DNA of 57,635 bases from the NCBI RefSeq assembly GCF_000686025.1, contig NZ_JMLQ01000015.1, positions 1-57,635 on the forward strand, read 5' to 3'. This document shows, in pieces, positions 50,119 through 57,635 of this stretch (the first letter of the stretch is position 1; every line of letters begins with the position of its first letter). A program made the position numbers and the translations under genes. Origin of the DNA: Rhodococcus sp. UNC23MFCrub1.1 (GTDB lineage: Bacteria > Actinomycetota > Actinomycetes > Mycobacteriales > Mycobacteriaceae). A model generated the notes under the pieces. It ran no database searches, was not told the DNA's origin, and saw nothing but the letters and a program-made list of their open reading frames with translations.

Positions 50119-51332
50119 TTGTCGATCTTCCGGTAGGGCGCGAGCTCGGTGCGTGCGATGGTCCGCTTGTGCACCTCGTCCGGACCGTCGGCGAGACGCA
50201 GGGTCCGCAGGTGGGCGTACATGCTGGCGAGCGGGAAGTCGTCGGAGACACCGCCGCCGCCGTGGACCTGGATGGCGCGGTCGACGATCTTCAGGGCCAT
50301 CGCGGGCGCGGCGACCTTGATGGCCGCGATCTCCACGCGCGCTTCCTTGTTGCTGAACTCGTCCATCATCCAGGCGGCCTTCAGCGTGAGCAGGCGCGCC
50401 ATCTCGATGTCGATGCGGGCTTCGGCGATCCAGTCCTGGATGTTGGCCTGCGCCGCGATCGGCTTGCCGAACGCCACGCGGGACGACGCACGGTCACACA
50501 TGAGTTCCAGTGCGCGCTCGGCCATTCCGATCGCACGCATGCAATGGTGGATACGGCCGGGGCCGAGACGTGCCTGGCCGATCATGAAACCGGCGCCCGG
50601 TCCGGCGAGCACGTCCTTGCCGGGGACGCGGACGTTCTCGAAGAGGACCTCGGCGTGACCCTCGCGGTCCTGGTACCCGAACACGGGCAGTCCGCGCAGG
50701 ACGGTGACGCCGGGCGCGTCGATCGGCACGACCATCATCGACTGCTGTTCGTACGTCGACGCCTCGGGCGCGGTCTTGCCCATGACGATCAAGACCTTGC
50801 AGTTCTGGTGCAAAGCGTTGGAAGTCCACCACTTCCGACCGTTCAGGATCCAGTCCTCGCCGTCGGCCACCATGGACATCGCGATGTTCGTCGCGTCGGA
50901 GCTGGCGACATCGGGCTCCGTCATGGCGAAGGCCGAGCGGATGGTGCCCTCGAGCAACGGGGCGAGCCACTTCTCCTTGTGCTCGTCCGTGCCGAAGCGG
51001 GTGAACACCTCCATGTTGCCGGTGTCCGGTGCGGCGCAGTTGCAGGCCTCGGGCGCGATCGCGGGGCTGCGGCCCATGATCTCCGCGAGCGGTGCGTACT
51101 CGGCGTTGGTCAGACCGGGGCCGTAGGCGGGATCCGGATGGAAGAGGTTCCAGAGGCCGCGCGACTTCGCGTCGGCCTTGAGCTCCTCGAGGATCGGCGG
51201 CTGGAAGTGCGGATCACCGGACTCCAGGATCTGCTGGGCGTAGACCGCCTCCGCCGGATAGACCTTCTCGTCCATGAACGCCAGCAGGCGCTGCTGGTAG
51301 TCCTTGCACCGATCCGAGTACGCGAAATCCAT
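50115..51332 (-). CDS. acyl-CoA dehydrogenase (ACAD11-like)
   Basis: A 405-residue acyl-CoA dehydrogenase of the ACAD10/11 subgroup. [18 protein letters not shown] is the flavin/substrate motif, [14 protein letters not shown] the next, followed by [38 protein letters not shown] and [18 protein letters not shown]. The segment [11 protein letters not shown] is characteristic of this subgroup. With the adjacent APH-like kinase it probably processes phosphorylated 3- or 4-hydroxyacyl-CoAs. It starts one base after the SDR stop, at an ATG with CAGGACAGGA upstream. Confidence 0.92.
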   Translation of the reverse strand: MDFAYSDRCKDYQQRLLAFMDEKVYPAEAVYAQQILESGDPHFQPPILEELKADAKSRGLWNLFHPDPAYGPGLTNAEYAPLAEIMGRSPAIAPEACNCAAPDTGNMEVFTRFGTDEHKEKWLAPLLEGTIRSAFAMTEPDVASSDATNIAMSMVADGEDWILNGRKWWTSNALHQNCKVLIVMGKTAPEASTYEQQSMMVVPIDAPGVTVLRGLPVFGYQDREGHAEVLFENVRVPGKDVLAGPGAGFMIGQARLGPGRIHHCMRAIGMAERALELMCDRASSRVAFGKPIAAQANIQDWIAEARIDIEMARLLTLKAAWMMDEFSNKEARVEIAAIKVAAPAMALKIVDRAIQVHGGGGVSDDFPLASMYAHLRTLRLADGPDEVHKRTIARTELAPYRKIDK

Positions 51333-51333
51333 G

Positions 51334-52164
51334 TCAGCGATCCTGTCCTGGCCGTGCGGCCGTCTCGAGAGATGTTCGGTACCGACGCATCCCGGCGATC
51401 CACCGGTCGTAGTCGGCACTCTTGTGCGAGTAGAACGTGAGCACCTCGGGGTGCGGGAGAACGAGGAACTTCTCGGTCTCCATCGCCTCGAGGACGATGC
51501 GAGCGACGTCCTCCGGTTCGAGGACGGTGCCGGCGCCGGTCACGGCGGAGGCCGCCACCGAGGCACCCTCGGCGTCACTGTCGAAGCCCGAGTTCAGGAG
51601 CGCCGTGTTGACGCCCATCGGGCACAGGCAGCTCACCGCGATGCCCTTGTCGCCGTAGGTGACCGACAACCATTCGGCGAAGCCGACGGCGGCGTGCTTG
51701 GACACCGAGTAGGTGGCCGATCCGATCTGGGTGAGCAGGCCCGCCGCGGACGCGGTGGACAGGAAGTAGCCGTGCGTTCCGCGCTCGATCCATCGCGGGA
51801 TCACCACGCGCGCAGCGCGCACATGGGCGAGGACGTTGACCGACAGCGCGGTGTCCCAGGCGGCGTCGGTGCTGTCGAGCCCCATCCCTGCCGTCGTCCC
51901 GGCATTGGCGATGTAGATGTCGAGTGGCCCGAACGCCTCCTCGACCCGCTCGATCATCTGGGCGATCACCGCGTCGTCGGCGACGTCGCCGCCGACGGCG
52001 ATGCACCGCTCCCCCAGTCGCGCGGCGACCGCATCGGCGGCCGCCCCGTCGAGATCGGCGACCAGGACCGAGTTCCCGGCCTCGACCAGTGCAGTGGCGA
52101 GGGCGGCGCCGATACCGGCGCCACCTCCCGTGACGATGGCGACCTTGTCTGTGACCCGCATCAT
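51334..52164 (-). CDS. short-chain dehydrogenase in hydroxyacid operon
   Basis: A 276-residue SDR, first gene of a three-gene operon. [19 protein letters not shown] is the cofactor loop and [10 protein letters not shown] ends strand 2 in Asp, which favours [21 protein letters not shown] and YSVSK give the catalytic residues. In this context it may oxidise a hydroxyl or keto group of the same substrate. Two ATG codons (52164, 52161) are available. A -10-like TACTAT (52169-52174, minus) lies just 4-7 bases upstream, so the mRNA may be leaderless. Confidence 0.88.
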   Translation of the reverse strand: MMRVTDKVAIVTGGGAGIGAALATALVEAGNSVLVADLDGAAADAVAARLGERCIAVGGDVADDAVIAQMIERVEEAFGPLDIYIANAGTTAGMGLDSTDAAWDTALSVNVLAHVRAARVVIPRWIERGTHGYFLSTASAAGLLTQIGSATYSVSKHAAVGFAEWLSVTYGDKGIAVSCLCPMGVNTALLNSGFDSDAEGASVAASAVTGAGTVLEPEDVARIVLEAMETEKFLVLPHPEVLTFYSHKSADYDRWIAGMRRYRTSLETAARPGQDR

Positions 52165-52210
52165 TCAGATAGTAGGCATGCGCAGTGGGTGACGGGCTTT
52201 CAGGGTCAAC

Positions 52211-52234
52211 GAACTCGAGGTCGACCTCGAGTTC
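52211..52234. promoter_or_regulatory. perfect 24-bp palindrome upstream of the SDR operon
   Basis: GAACTCGAGGTC followed directly by its complement GACCTCGAGTTC, 24 bases without mismatch or spacer. It lies 47-70 bases before the SDR start and overlaps the photolyase stop codon. The size and symmetry fit an operator for a dimeric repressor such as TetR or GntR type. As RNA it would make a 10-bp hairpin and could end the photolyase transcript. Confidence 0.7.
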
Positions 52235-53717
52235 AGAAAGAGGTCCGGTGCCGCTCCTGCTCGACGATCTCGTCGATGTCGCCGAGCCGCTCCATCGAAC
52301 TGACTGCTCGGCGCGTGCGCATGTTCTTCGCCAGCCGCTCGCGGTGCTTGTGCGTGAACGCCCAGTACCCCGCCGTGAACGGGCATGCGTCCTCGCCCAC
52401 CCGCTTCTTCGGATCGAACGCGCAGCCCTTGCAGTGATCGGTCATGCGGTCGATGTACGCGCCGCCGGACGTGTAGGGCTTGGTCGCGATCACTCCCCCG
52501 TCGGCGTGCTGACTCATGCCGAAGACGTTGACCGGCATCACCCACTCGTACCCGTCGACGAAGTGCTCGGTGAACCACCGGGTGAGCGCCCGCGGGTCGT
52601 ACCCACGTTGCAGCGCATGGTTTCCGAGGATCATCAGGCGCGGGATGTGGTGCACCCACCCGCGATCGTGCACGCCGGCGAGGGCGTCGGACAGACACGC
52701 CGCGGTGACCTCCTCCGCATCCAGGGTCTGGAACCATCCGGGCAGCGGTGTGTCGGCATCGAGGGCGTTGGTGCGCATGTAGTCCTCGCCCAGATGCCAG
52801 TAGAGGTGCCACACGTACTCGCGCCACCCCAGGATCTGGCGTACGAACCCCTCGACGCTTGCGAGCGGTGCCGTGCCGTCCCGGTAGGCCTGCTCGGCGG
52901 CGCGCGCCGCGTCCAACGGGTGCAGCACACCGAGGTTGAACGGCACCGACAGCAGCGAGTGCGACATGGTCCAGTCCGCGGCCATCACGGCGTCCTCGTA
53001 GGGACCGAACGTGGCGAGACGGGTGGCCACGAAGGTCTCCAGCGCCGACGCCGCCTCGGCTGCGGTGACGGCGAAGAGACGCGGTCCGTCCTCGCCGGAC
53101 CAGTCGACGTCCATGGCGTCGAGATCCTTACGCACGCCGGCGTCGATGTCGTCCTCCTCGGGCCACCACGGTTCGGGAACACCGAGTGTCGTCCGCTTCT
53201 TCGGCGGCTTCTCCCTGTTCTCCGCATCGAGGTTCCAGGTGCCGCTCACCGGATTCTCGCCGTCCATCAGGATGTCGAACCGGCGACGCTGCTCTCGGTA
53301 GAAGTTCTCCATGAGGAACGACTTCTTGCCGCCCGCCCAGTCGGCGAAGTCCGCACGGGACAGGGCGAACGTGGGGGTCGGCACGATCTCCTCGACCAGG
53401 CCCTCGTCGGCCAGTCGACGAACGAAGGCCTCCGCTCGCCGCGACGTCGGTTCGTGGACGACGACCGGGCGCCCGACGCGAGCCAGGCCCTCGCGATAGG
53501 TGTCCGCACGGATGTACGTCGCTCGATCGCCCAACTCCTCGGCGAGGTGCCGCATGCCGCTGAGCAACAGATGGGCCTTCTGACGATGACCCCGTCGACG
53601 TCCCAACGCGCGCGCGGACTCGATGATGACGACGTCACGGTCCACCATCTCCTCGGACGAGTGGACGTGGGGTCCGAGCTGATCGGCGAACACCCAGAGC
53701 GGAGCCGGAGAGGACAT
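52233..53717 (-). CDS. iron-sulfur bacterial cryptochrome/(6-4) photolyase (PhrB-type)
   Basis: A 494-residue light-dependent DNA repair enzyme of the FeS-BCP group, typified by Agrobacterium PhrB. The N-terminal antenna-domain Rossmann fold begins LWVFADQLGPH. The FAD-binding C-domain includes WREYVWHLYWHLG, HHIPRLMILGNHAL and WVMPVNVFGMSQHADGG. Four cysteines (Cys341, Cys429, Cys432, Cys445; the last three in DHCKGC and EDACPF) match the [4Fe-4S] ligands of the group. It likely repairs (6-4) photoproducts. The ATG is clear; the gene stands alone. Confidence 0.93.
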   Translation of the reverse strand: MSSPAPLWVFADQLGPHVHSSEEMVDRDVVIIESARALGRRRGHRQKAHLLLSGMRHLAEELGDRATYIRADTYREGLARVGRPVVVHEPTSRRAEAFVRRLADEGLVEEIVPTPTFALSRADFADWAGGKKSFLMENFYREQRRRFDILMDGENPVSGTWNLDAENREKPPKKRTTLGVPEPWWPEEDDIDAGVRKDLDAMDVDWSGEDGPRLFAVTAAEAASALETFVATRLATFGPYEDAVMAADWTMSHSLLSVPFNLGVLHPLDAARAAEQAYRDGTAPLASVEGFVRQILGWREYVWHLYWHLGEDYMRTNALDADTPLPGWFQTLDAEEVTAACLSDALAGVHDRGWVHHIPRLMILGNHALQRGYDPRALTRWFTEHFVDGYEWVMPVNVFGMSQHADGGVIATKPYTSGGAYIDRMTDHCKGCAFDPKKRVGEDACPFTAGYWAFTHKHRERLAKNMRTRRAVSSMERLGDIDEIVEQERHRTSF

Positions 53718-53977
53718 GCTCTGCTGTTCCCCGTCCTCCCCCGAGCCAACCGGCCGGGAACCGCTACGCGTGACCGTCCGACACCGTCACCCGACGCCCA
53801 TCCTGCTCGTTCTGTGCGTGTCGGTGAGGTGTCCATCGAGCGAGTTGCTCACTCTCGCAGGTATCACTTGCGCAATGCGGTCAGGCGAGCATGCTGTGAG
53901 GTGAACCACACACGGTTCGTCCACACTGTGCGCCCTCCTCTCACGACGAGGTCCGCGCACCGGCGGAGAGGAAGACC
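53718..53977. other. 260-base gap before the E1 alpha gene
   Basis: A divergent intergenic region between photolyase and the 2-oxoacid dehydrogenase genes. TTGCGCAA (53868-53875) is a palindrome with a nearby TTGC...GCA arrangement that could be an Lrp/AsnC-type site, as expected for branched-chain oxidation genes, but it is short. No reliable -35/-10 pair was found. GGAGAGGAAG just before 53978 is the ribosome binding site of the next gene. Confidence 0.35.
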
Positions 53978-55057
53978 ATGACCCGATCGGACACATCACC
54001 GCGGGGCGATCGCATCGCGCATCCCGTGCAACTCGTCCAACCCGACGGCCGACGAGTGCACGACCCCGAGCACTGGCGACTCGTCGCCGACGTCGACGCC
54101 GCCCACATGCTCGACATGTACCGCGACATGGTGGTCGCGCGCCGCATCGACACCGAGGCGACCGCTTTGCAGCGTCAAGGCGAACTGGGACTGTGGGCAC
54201 CGCTGCTGGGTCAGGAAGCAGCCCAGGTGGGCTCTGCCCACGCCGTCACCGCCGACGACTACATCTTCACGAGCTACCGAGAGCACGCGGTGGCGTACTG
54301 CCGAGGCGTGCCGGTAGAGAAGCTCACCGCACTGTGGCGCGGTACCGCGCACTCCGGATGGGACCCCGACGAGTACAACATCACCAATCCCGCGATCATC
54401 GTCGGAGCGCAGGGTCTGCATGCCACCGGCTACGCCATGGCAGCGCGGCTCGACGGTGCCGAGATCGCCACGGTCGCCTACTTCGGCGACGGCGCTACCA
54501 GCGAAGGCGACATCTCGGAGGCGTTGTCGTTCTCGGTGTCGTTCGGAGCCGGAGTCGTGTTCTTCTGCCAGAACAACCACTGGGCCATCAGCGAGCCCGT
54601 CGCGCTCCAGAGCCCGCTCCCGCTCGCGTCCCGTGCCGCCGGCTTCGGCATGCCCGCCCTGCGTGTCGACGGCAACGACGCCCTCGCCGTCCTCGCCGTG
54701 ACGCGCGCCGCCGCGCACCGAGCCCGCACCGGCGGTGGCCCCACGTTCATCGAGGCGATGACCTACCGCATGGGCCCGCACACCACGTCCGACGATCCGA
54801 CGCGGTACCGCGCGGACGCCGAGCGCGACGTGTGGGCGGCGCGCGATCCGTTGGACCGCCTCGACAGACTGCTCACCCGCGAGGGCGCCCTGACACCGTC
54901 CGTGCGCGAGGACATCGCCGCGACCGCGGACGACGTCGCCACCCGGCTGCGCTCCGCCACGATCTCCGCCGTCGATCCGGAGTCGTCCACCCTGCTCGAC
55001 CACGTCTACGCCGAACCACACGCTGTGGTGGACCGCCAGAAGGAGACACTGCGATGA
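53978..55057 (+). CDS. branched-chain 2-oxoacid dehydrogenase E1 alpha
   Basis: The thiamine diphosphate-binding alpha subunit of an E1 2-oxoacid decarboxylase. Of 359 residues, FGDGATSEGDIS through FFCQNN (about 169-200) is the TPP/Mg motif, and YRMGPHTTSDDPTRYR (about 263-278) is the phosphorylation-loop region typical of branched-chain rather than pyruvate E1. SYREHAVAYCRG is also conserved. The gene overlaps the beta subunit gene (ATGA). The 2-oxoacid preference is inferred; acetoin or pyruvate cannot be excluded. Confidence 0.88.
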   Translation: MTRSDTSPRGDRIAHPVQLVQPDGRRVHDPEHWRLVADVDAAHMLDMYRDMVVARRIDTEATALQRQGELGLWAPLLGQEAAQVGSAHAVTADDYIFTSYREHAVAYCRGVPVEKLTALWRGTAHSGWDPDEYNITNPAIIVGAQGLHATGYAMAARLDGAEIATVAYFGDGATSEGDISEALSFSVSFGAGVVFFCQNNHWAISEPVALQSPLPLASRAAGFGMPALRVDGNDALAVLAVTRAAAHRARTGGGPTFIEAMTYRMGPHTTSDDPTRYRADAERDVWAARDPLDRLDRLLTREGALTPSVREDIAATADDVATRLRSATISAVDPESSTLLDHVYAEPHAVVDRQKETLR

Positions 55058-56082
55058 CCACCGGAACCCTCTCCCGCGCCGGCGCGACCACCGCGTCGTC
55101 CGATCTCCACGTCAAGGGCACCCTCGGTGGTGCGATCAACGCAGGTCTGCGTGCATGCCTCGAAGACGACGACAAGGTCGTGCTGATGGGCCTCGACATC
55201 GGCAAGCTCGGCGGTGTGTTCCGCGTGACCGACAGACTGCAGAAGGACTTCGGCGACCAGCGCGTACTCGACATGCCTCTCGCCGAGTCCGGCATGGTGG
55301 GCACCGCGTTCGGCATGGCGCTCCGTGGCTACCGCCCGGTCGTGGAGATCCAGTTCGACGGGTTCGTCTACCCCGCCTTCGACCAGATCGTGTCCCAGGT
55401 GGCCAAGATCCGGTATCGCACCGCCGGACTCGTCGGCGCTCCGATGGTCATCCGCATCCCGTTCGGTGGTGGCATCGGAGCCGTCGAACACCATTCGGAA
55501 TCTCCCGAGGCGTACTTCGCCCACACGGCGGGCCTGCGCGTGGTCAGCCCGAGCACGCCCCACGACGCGTACTGGATGATCCAGCAGGCCGTGCACTCGG
55601 AGGACCCCGTCGTCTTCCTCGAGCCCAAGCGTCGGTACTGGGACAAGGGCGAATGGGCCACCGATGCGCCCGATCTGCCGCTGGACGCCGCTCGCGTGTG
55701 CCGCACCGGTACCGATGCGACAGTGGTGGCCTACGGGTCGATGGTGCAGACCGCACTGAAGGCAGCCGAGGTGGCGGAGTCCGAGGGCCACAGCCTCGAG
55801 GTCATCGATCTCCGGTCCCTCTCACCGCTGGACACCGACACGGTCTGTCGGTCCGTGCGTCGGACCGGGCGCCTCGTCGTCGTGCACGAGGACACGGGCT
55901 ACCTCGGCATCGCGGCGGAGGTGGCGGCCCAGGTGTCGCAGGAGTGCTTCTACTCGCTGGAGGCACCCGTCCAGCGGGTCACGGGCTTCCACGTTCCGTA
56001 CCCGCCGGCACGCCTCGAGCGGCACCACCTCCCGGACGTCGATCGGATTCTCACGGGAGTCGACACGGTTCTCGCAGGCTGA
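55054..56082 (+). CDS. branched-chain 2-oxoacid dehydrogenase E1 beta
   Basis: The beta subunit of the same alpha2beta2 E1, 342 residues. LMGLDIGKLGGVFRVTDRL, DMPLAESGMVGTAFGMAL, EIQFDGFVYPAFDQIVSQ and the catalytic-site HHSESPEAYFAHTAGL are the conserved segments. YGSMVQTALKAAE and DLRSLSPLDTDTV form the C-terminal transketolase domain. AGGAGACACTGCG precedes the ATG. No E2 acyltransferase gene follows; the next gene is an unrelated membrane protein after a 69-base gap. Confidence 0.93.
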   Translation: MTTGTLSRAGATTASSDLHVKGTLGGAINAGLRACLEDDDKVVLMGLDIGKLGGVFRVTDRLQKDFGDQRVLDMPLAESGMVGTAFGMALRGYRPVVEIQFDGFVYPAFDQIVSQVAKIRYRTAGLVGAPMVIRIPFGGGIGAVEHHSESPEAYFAHTAGLRVVSPSTPHDAYWMIQQAVHSEDPVVFLEPKRRYWDKGEWATDAPDLPLDAARVCRTGTDATVVAYGSMVQTALKAAEVAESEGHSLEVIDLRSLSPLDTDTVCRSVRRTGRLVVVHEDTGYLGIAAEVAAQVSQECFYSLEAPVQRVTGFHVPYPPARLERHHLPDVDRILTGVDTVLAG

Positions 56083-56151
56083 CGCGCCGCACGGGAATCA
56101 CTGTGCCGGGTCACAGGATTCTGCCAGCCTCGTGCGCCATCATGGGGACCC

Positions 56152-56805
56152 GTGAGTACCACGACGACGCAACAGATCGCGCTTCGCGCCCGACGCACCA
56201 CCCCTCGGTGGTGGGCACTGACAGGAGTGTCTGCGGCGGCACTGGTCGTGCTCTACGCCGTCCTGCCGCTGCTGGGCGTGCGCTACCCACCGGCGTCGGT
56301 CGCGCTCGAGGCCCTGTACGCCCCGGCCGACACGGTGCTCGACGTCATCGACGTGACGACCGTGCTGGTGGTGGTCGCCGCGCTGACGGTGGTCGCGGTG
56401 GTGCGCAAGTTGCCGTACGGCATCGGCGCGATCCTCATGCTGTGCCTCGGGTCGACCCTGACCGCCGCAGCCGGGTCGGCATGGCTGTCCGATCACATCG
56501 CGACGTCGGCACTTCCCGACGGCCGCGTGGTCGCAGCATCCTCGGTGATCGCGTCGGGTGCGCTCGTCGTGCCCGGTCGGCTGCGTCCCGTCGTCCTGGG
56601 GCTGGGCTCGGCCCTGGTCGCCGGCGTGGCCCTCGCCGCCGTGGTCACCGCGGGTGCGACAGGCATCGGCATCGTCGGGGCGCTGCTGGTGACCGGGATG
56701 TGGTGGGGCGCCGCCGGTGTCGTCATGGCGCACTCCCCCGTCGCCGCTGCCCGCGAGGCGAAGAACCCTCTCGACACCGCGGCCCTGATGCTCCGCCGCC
56801 GGTGA
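56152..56805 (+). CDS. PAP2-like membrane protein lacking catalytic motifs
   Basis: A 217-residue membrane protein with about six helices. Its topology and sequence flow resemble actinobacterial PAP2-type lipid phosphatases, but the active-site motifs are gone. Where such proteins have LPSGH it reads LPDGR (121-125), and where they have GWHRPSDV it reads GATGIGIV (168-175). The membrane segments and the LRPVV and MWWGAA stretches remain. It may be a non-enzymatic relative or a diverging gene. GTG at 56152 is the start. The comparison rests on recalled family sequence, so function is left open. Confidence 0.55.
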   Translation: MSTTTTQQIALRARRTTPRWWALTGVSAAALVVLYAVLPLLGVRYPPASVALEALYAPADTVLDVIDVTTVLVVVAALTVVAVVRKLPYGIGAILMLCLGSTLTAAAGSAWLSDHIATSALPDGRVVAASSVIASGALVVPGRLRPVVLGLGSALVAGVALAAVVTAGATGIGIVGALLVTGMWWGAAGVVMAHSPVAAAREAKNPLDTAALMLRRR

Positions 56806-56833
56806 GCGGGCGGGGCATCAGGGCCGGGTACAC

Positions 56834-57635
<802 letters not shown>

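Noticed and set aside
53868..53875. TTGCGCAA as a definite Lrp operator
   Set aside because: An 8-bp palindrome is too short to assign; recorded only as a possibility in the gap entry.

Overview
The window is a high-GC actinobacterial chromosome segment, most likely Rhodococcus in the broad sense (including Rhodococcoides). The main evidence is gene order. Read on the minus strand, positions 25.5 kb down to 1 reproduce the conserved Mycobacteriales block argS-lysA-hom-thrB-rho-rpmE-prfA-prmC-sua5-wecA-atpI-like-atpBEFHAGDC-DUF2550-(cobO divergent)-murA-rRNA operon. Supporting signs are MurA with Asp in place of the catalytic Cys, mycobacterial-type extensions in ATP synthase subunits, many GTG starts and GTGA/ATGA stop-start overlaps. 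There is no phage, insertion sequence or CRISPR array.

Layout. 1-290: promoter and leader of a minus-strand rRNA operon whose 16S gene lies beyond the left edge. 0.5-2.7 kb: an FMN/PNPOx-like gene divergent from a MocR-type PLP regulator, with three repeated operator-like boxes between them. 2.7-5.1 kb: murA, cobalamin adenosyltransferase and a DUF2550 membrane protein. 5.2-13.2 kb: the complete F1Fo ATP synthase operon with an AtpI-like gene. 13.2-25.5 kb: cell-wall lipid carrier glycosylation (WecA), tRNA t6A synthesis (Sua5), release factor 1 and its methylase, L31, Rho, and homoserine/lysine/threonine synthesis plus ArgRS. The threonine synthase gene expected between hom and thrB is absent. 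25.6-29.7 kb: DUF3105 and DUF305 envelope proteins, tRNA-Arg(CCG), an alpha/beta hydrolase, an exported protein of unknown function and a MarR regulator.

29.7-35.3 kb: a tight five-gene valine catabolic operon (mmsA, acyl-CoA dehydrogenase, 3-hydroxyisobutyryl-CoA hydrolase, mmsB, enoyl-CoA hydratase) with its own promoter. 35.3-38.9 kb: a SWIM zinc-finger protein and SNF2 helicase pair. 39-41.4 kb: a secreted HNH/DUF1524 lipoprotein, a shikimate dehydrogenase-like enzyme and an SDR. 41.4-45.5 kb: N-acetylglucosamine uptake and use, with nagB-nagA-IIC divergent from IIB-IIA. The GntR/UTRA regulator that may control it is 1.7 kb away. 47.3-49.05 kb: a hotdog thioesterase/BenE-like transporter pair bracketed by two inverted copies of a palindromic repeat. 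49-52.2 kb: an SDR, acyl-CoA dehydrogenase and APH-like kinase operon resembling hydroxyacid (ACAD10/11, Lva-like) catabolism, preceded by a perfect 24-bp palindrome. 52.2-57.6 kb: an iron-sulfur photolyase, E1 alpha/beta of a branched-chain 2-oxoacid dehydrogenase without E2, a PAP2-like membrane protein that has lost its catalytic motifs, and a pntB truncated by the right edge.

Most of the window is housekeeping. The parts most worth a second look are the paired palindromic element, the hydroxyacid module with its operator-like palindrome, the degenerate PAP2 protein, the missing thrC and the repeat-rich Rho with a long leader. All functional calls are from reading the translated sequence and recalled family knowledge; no database was searched.
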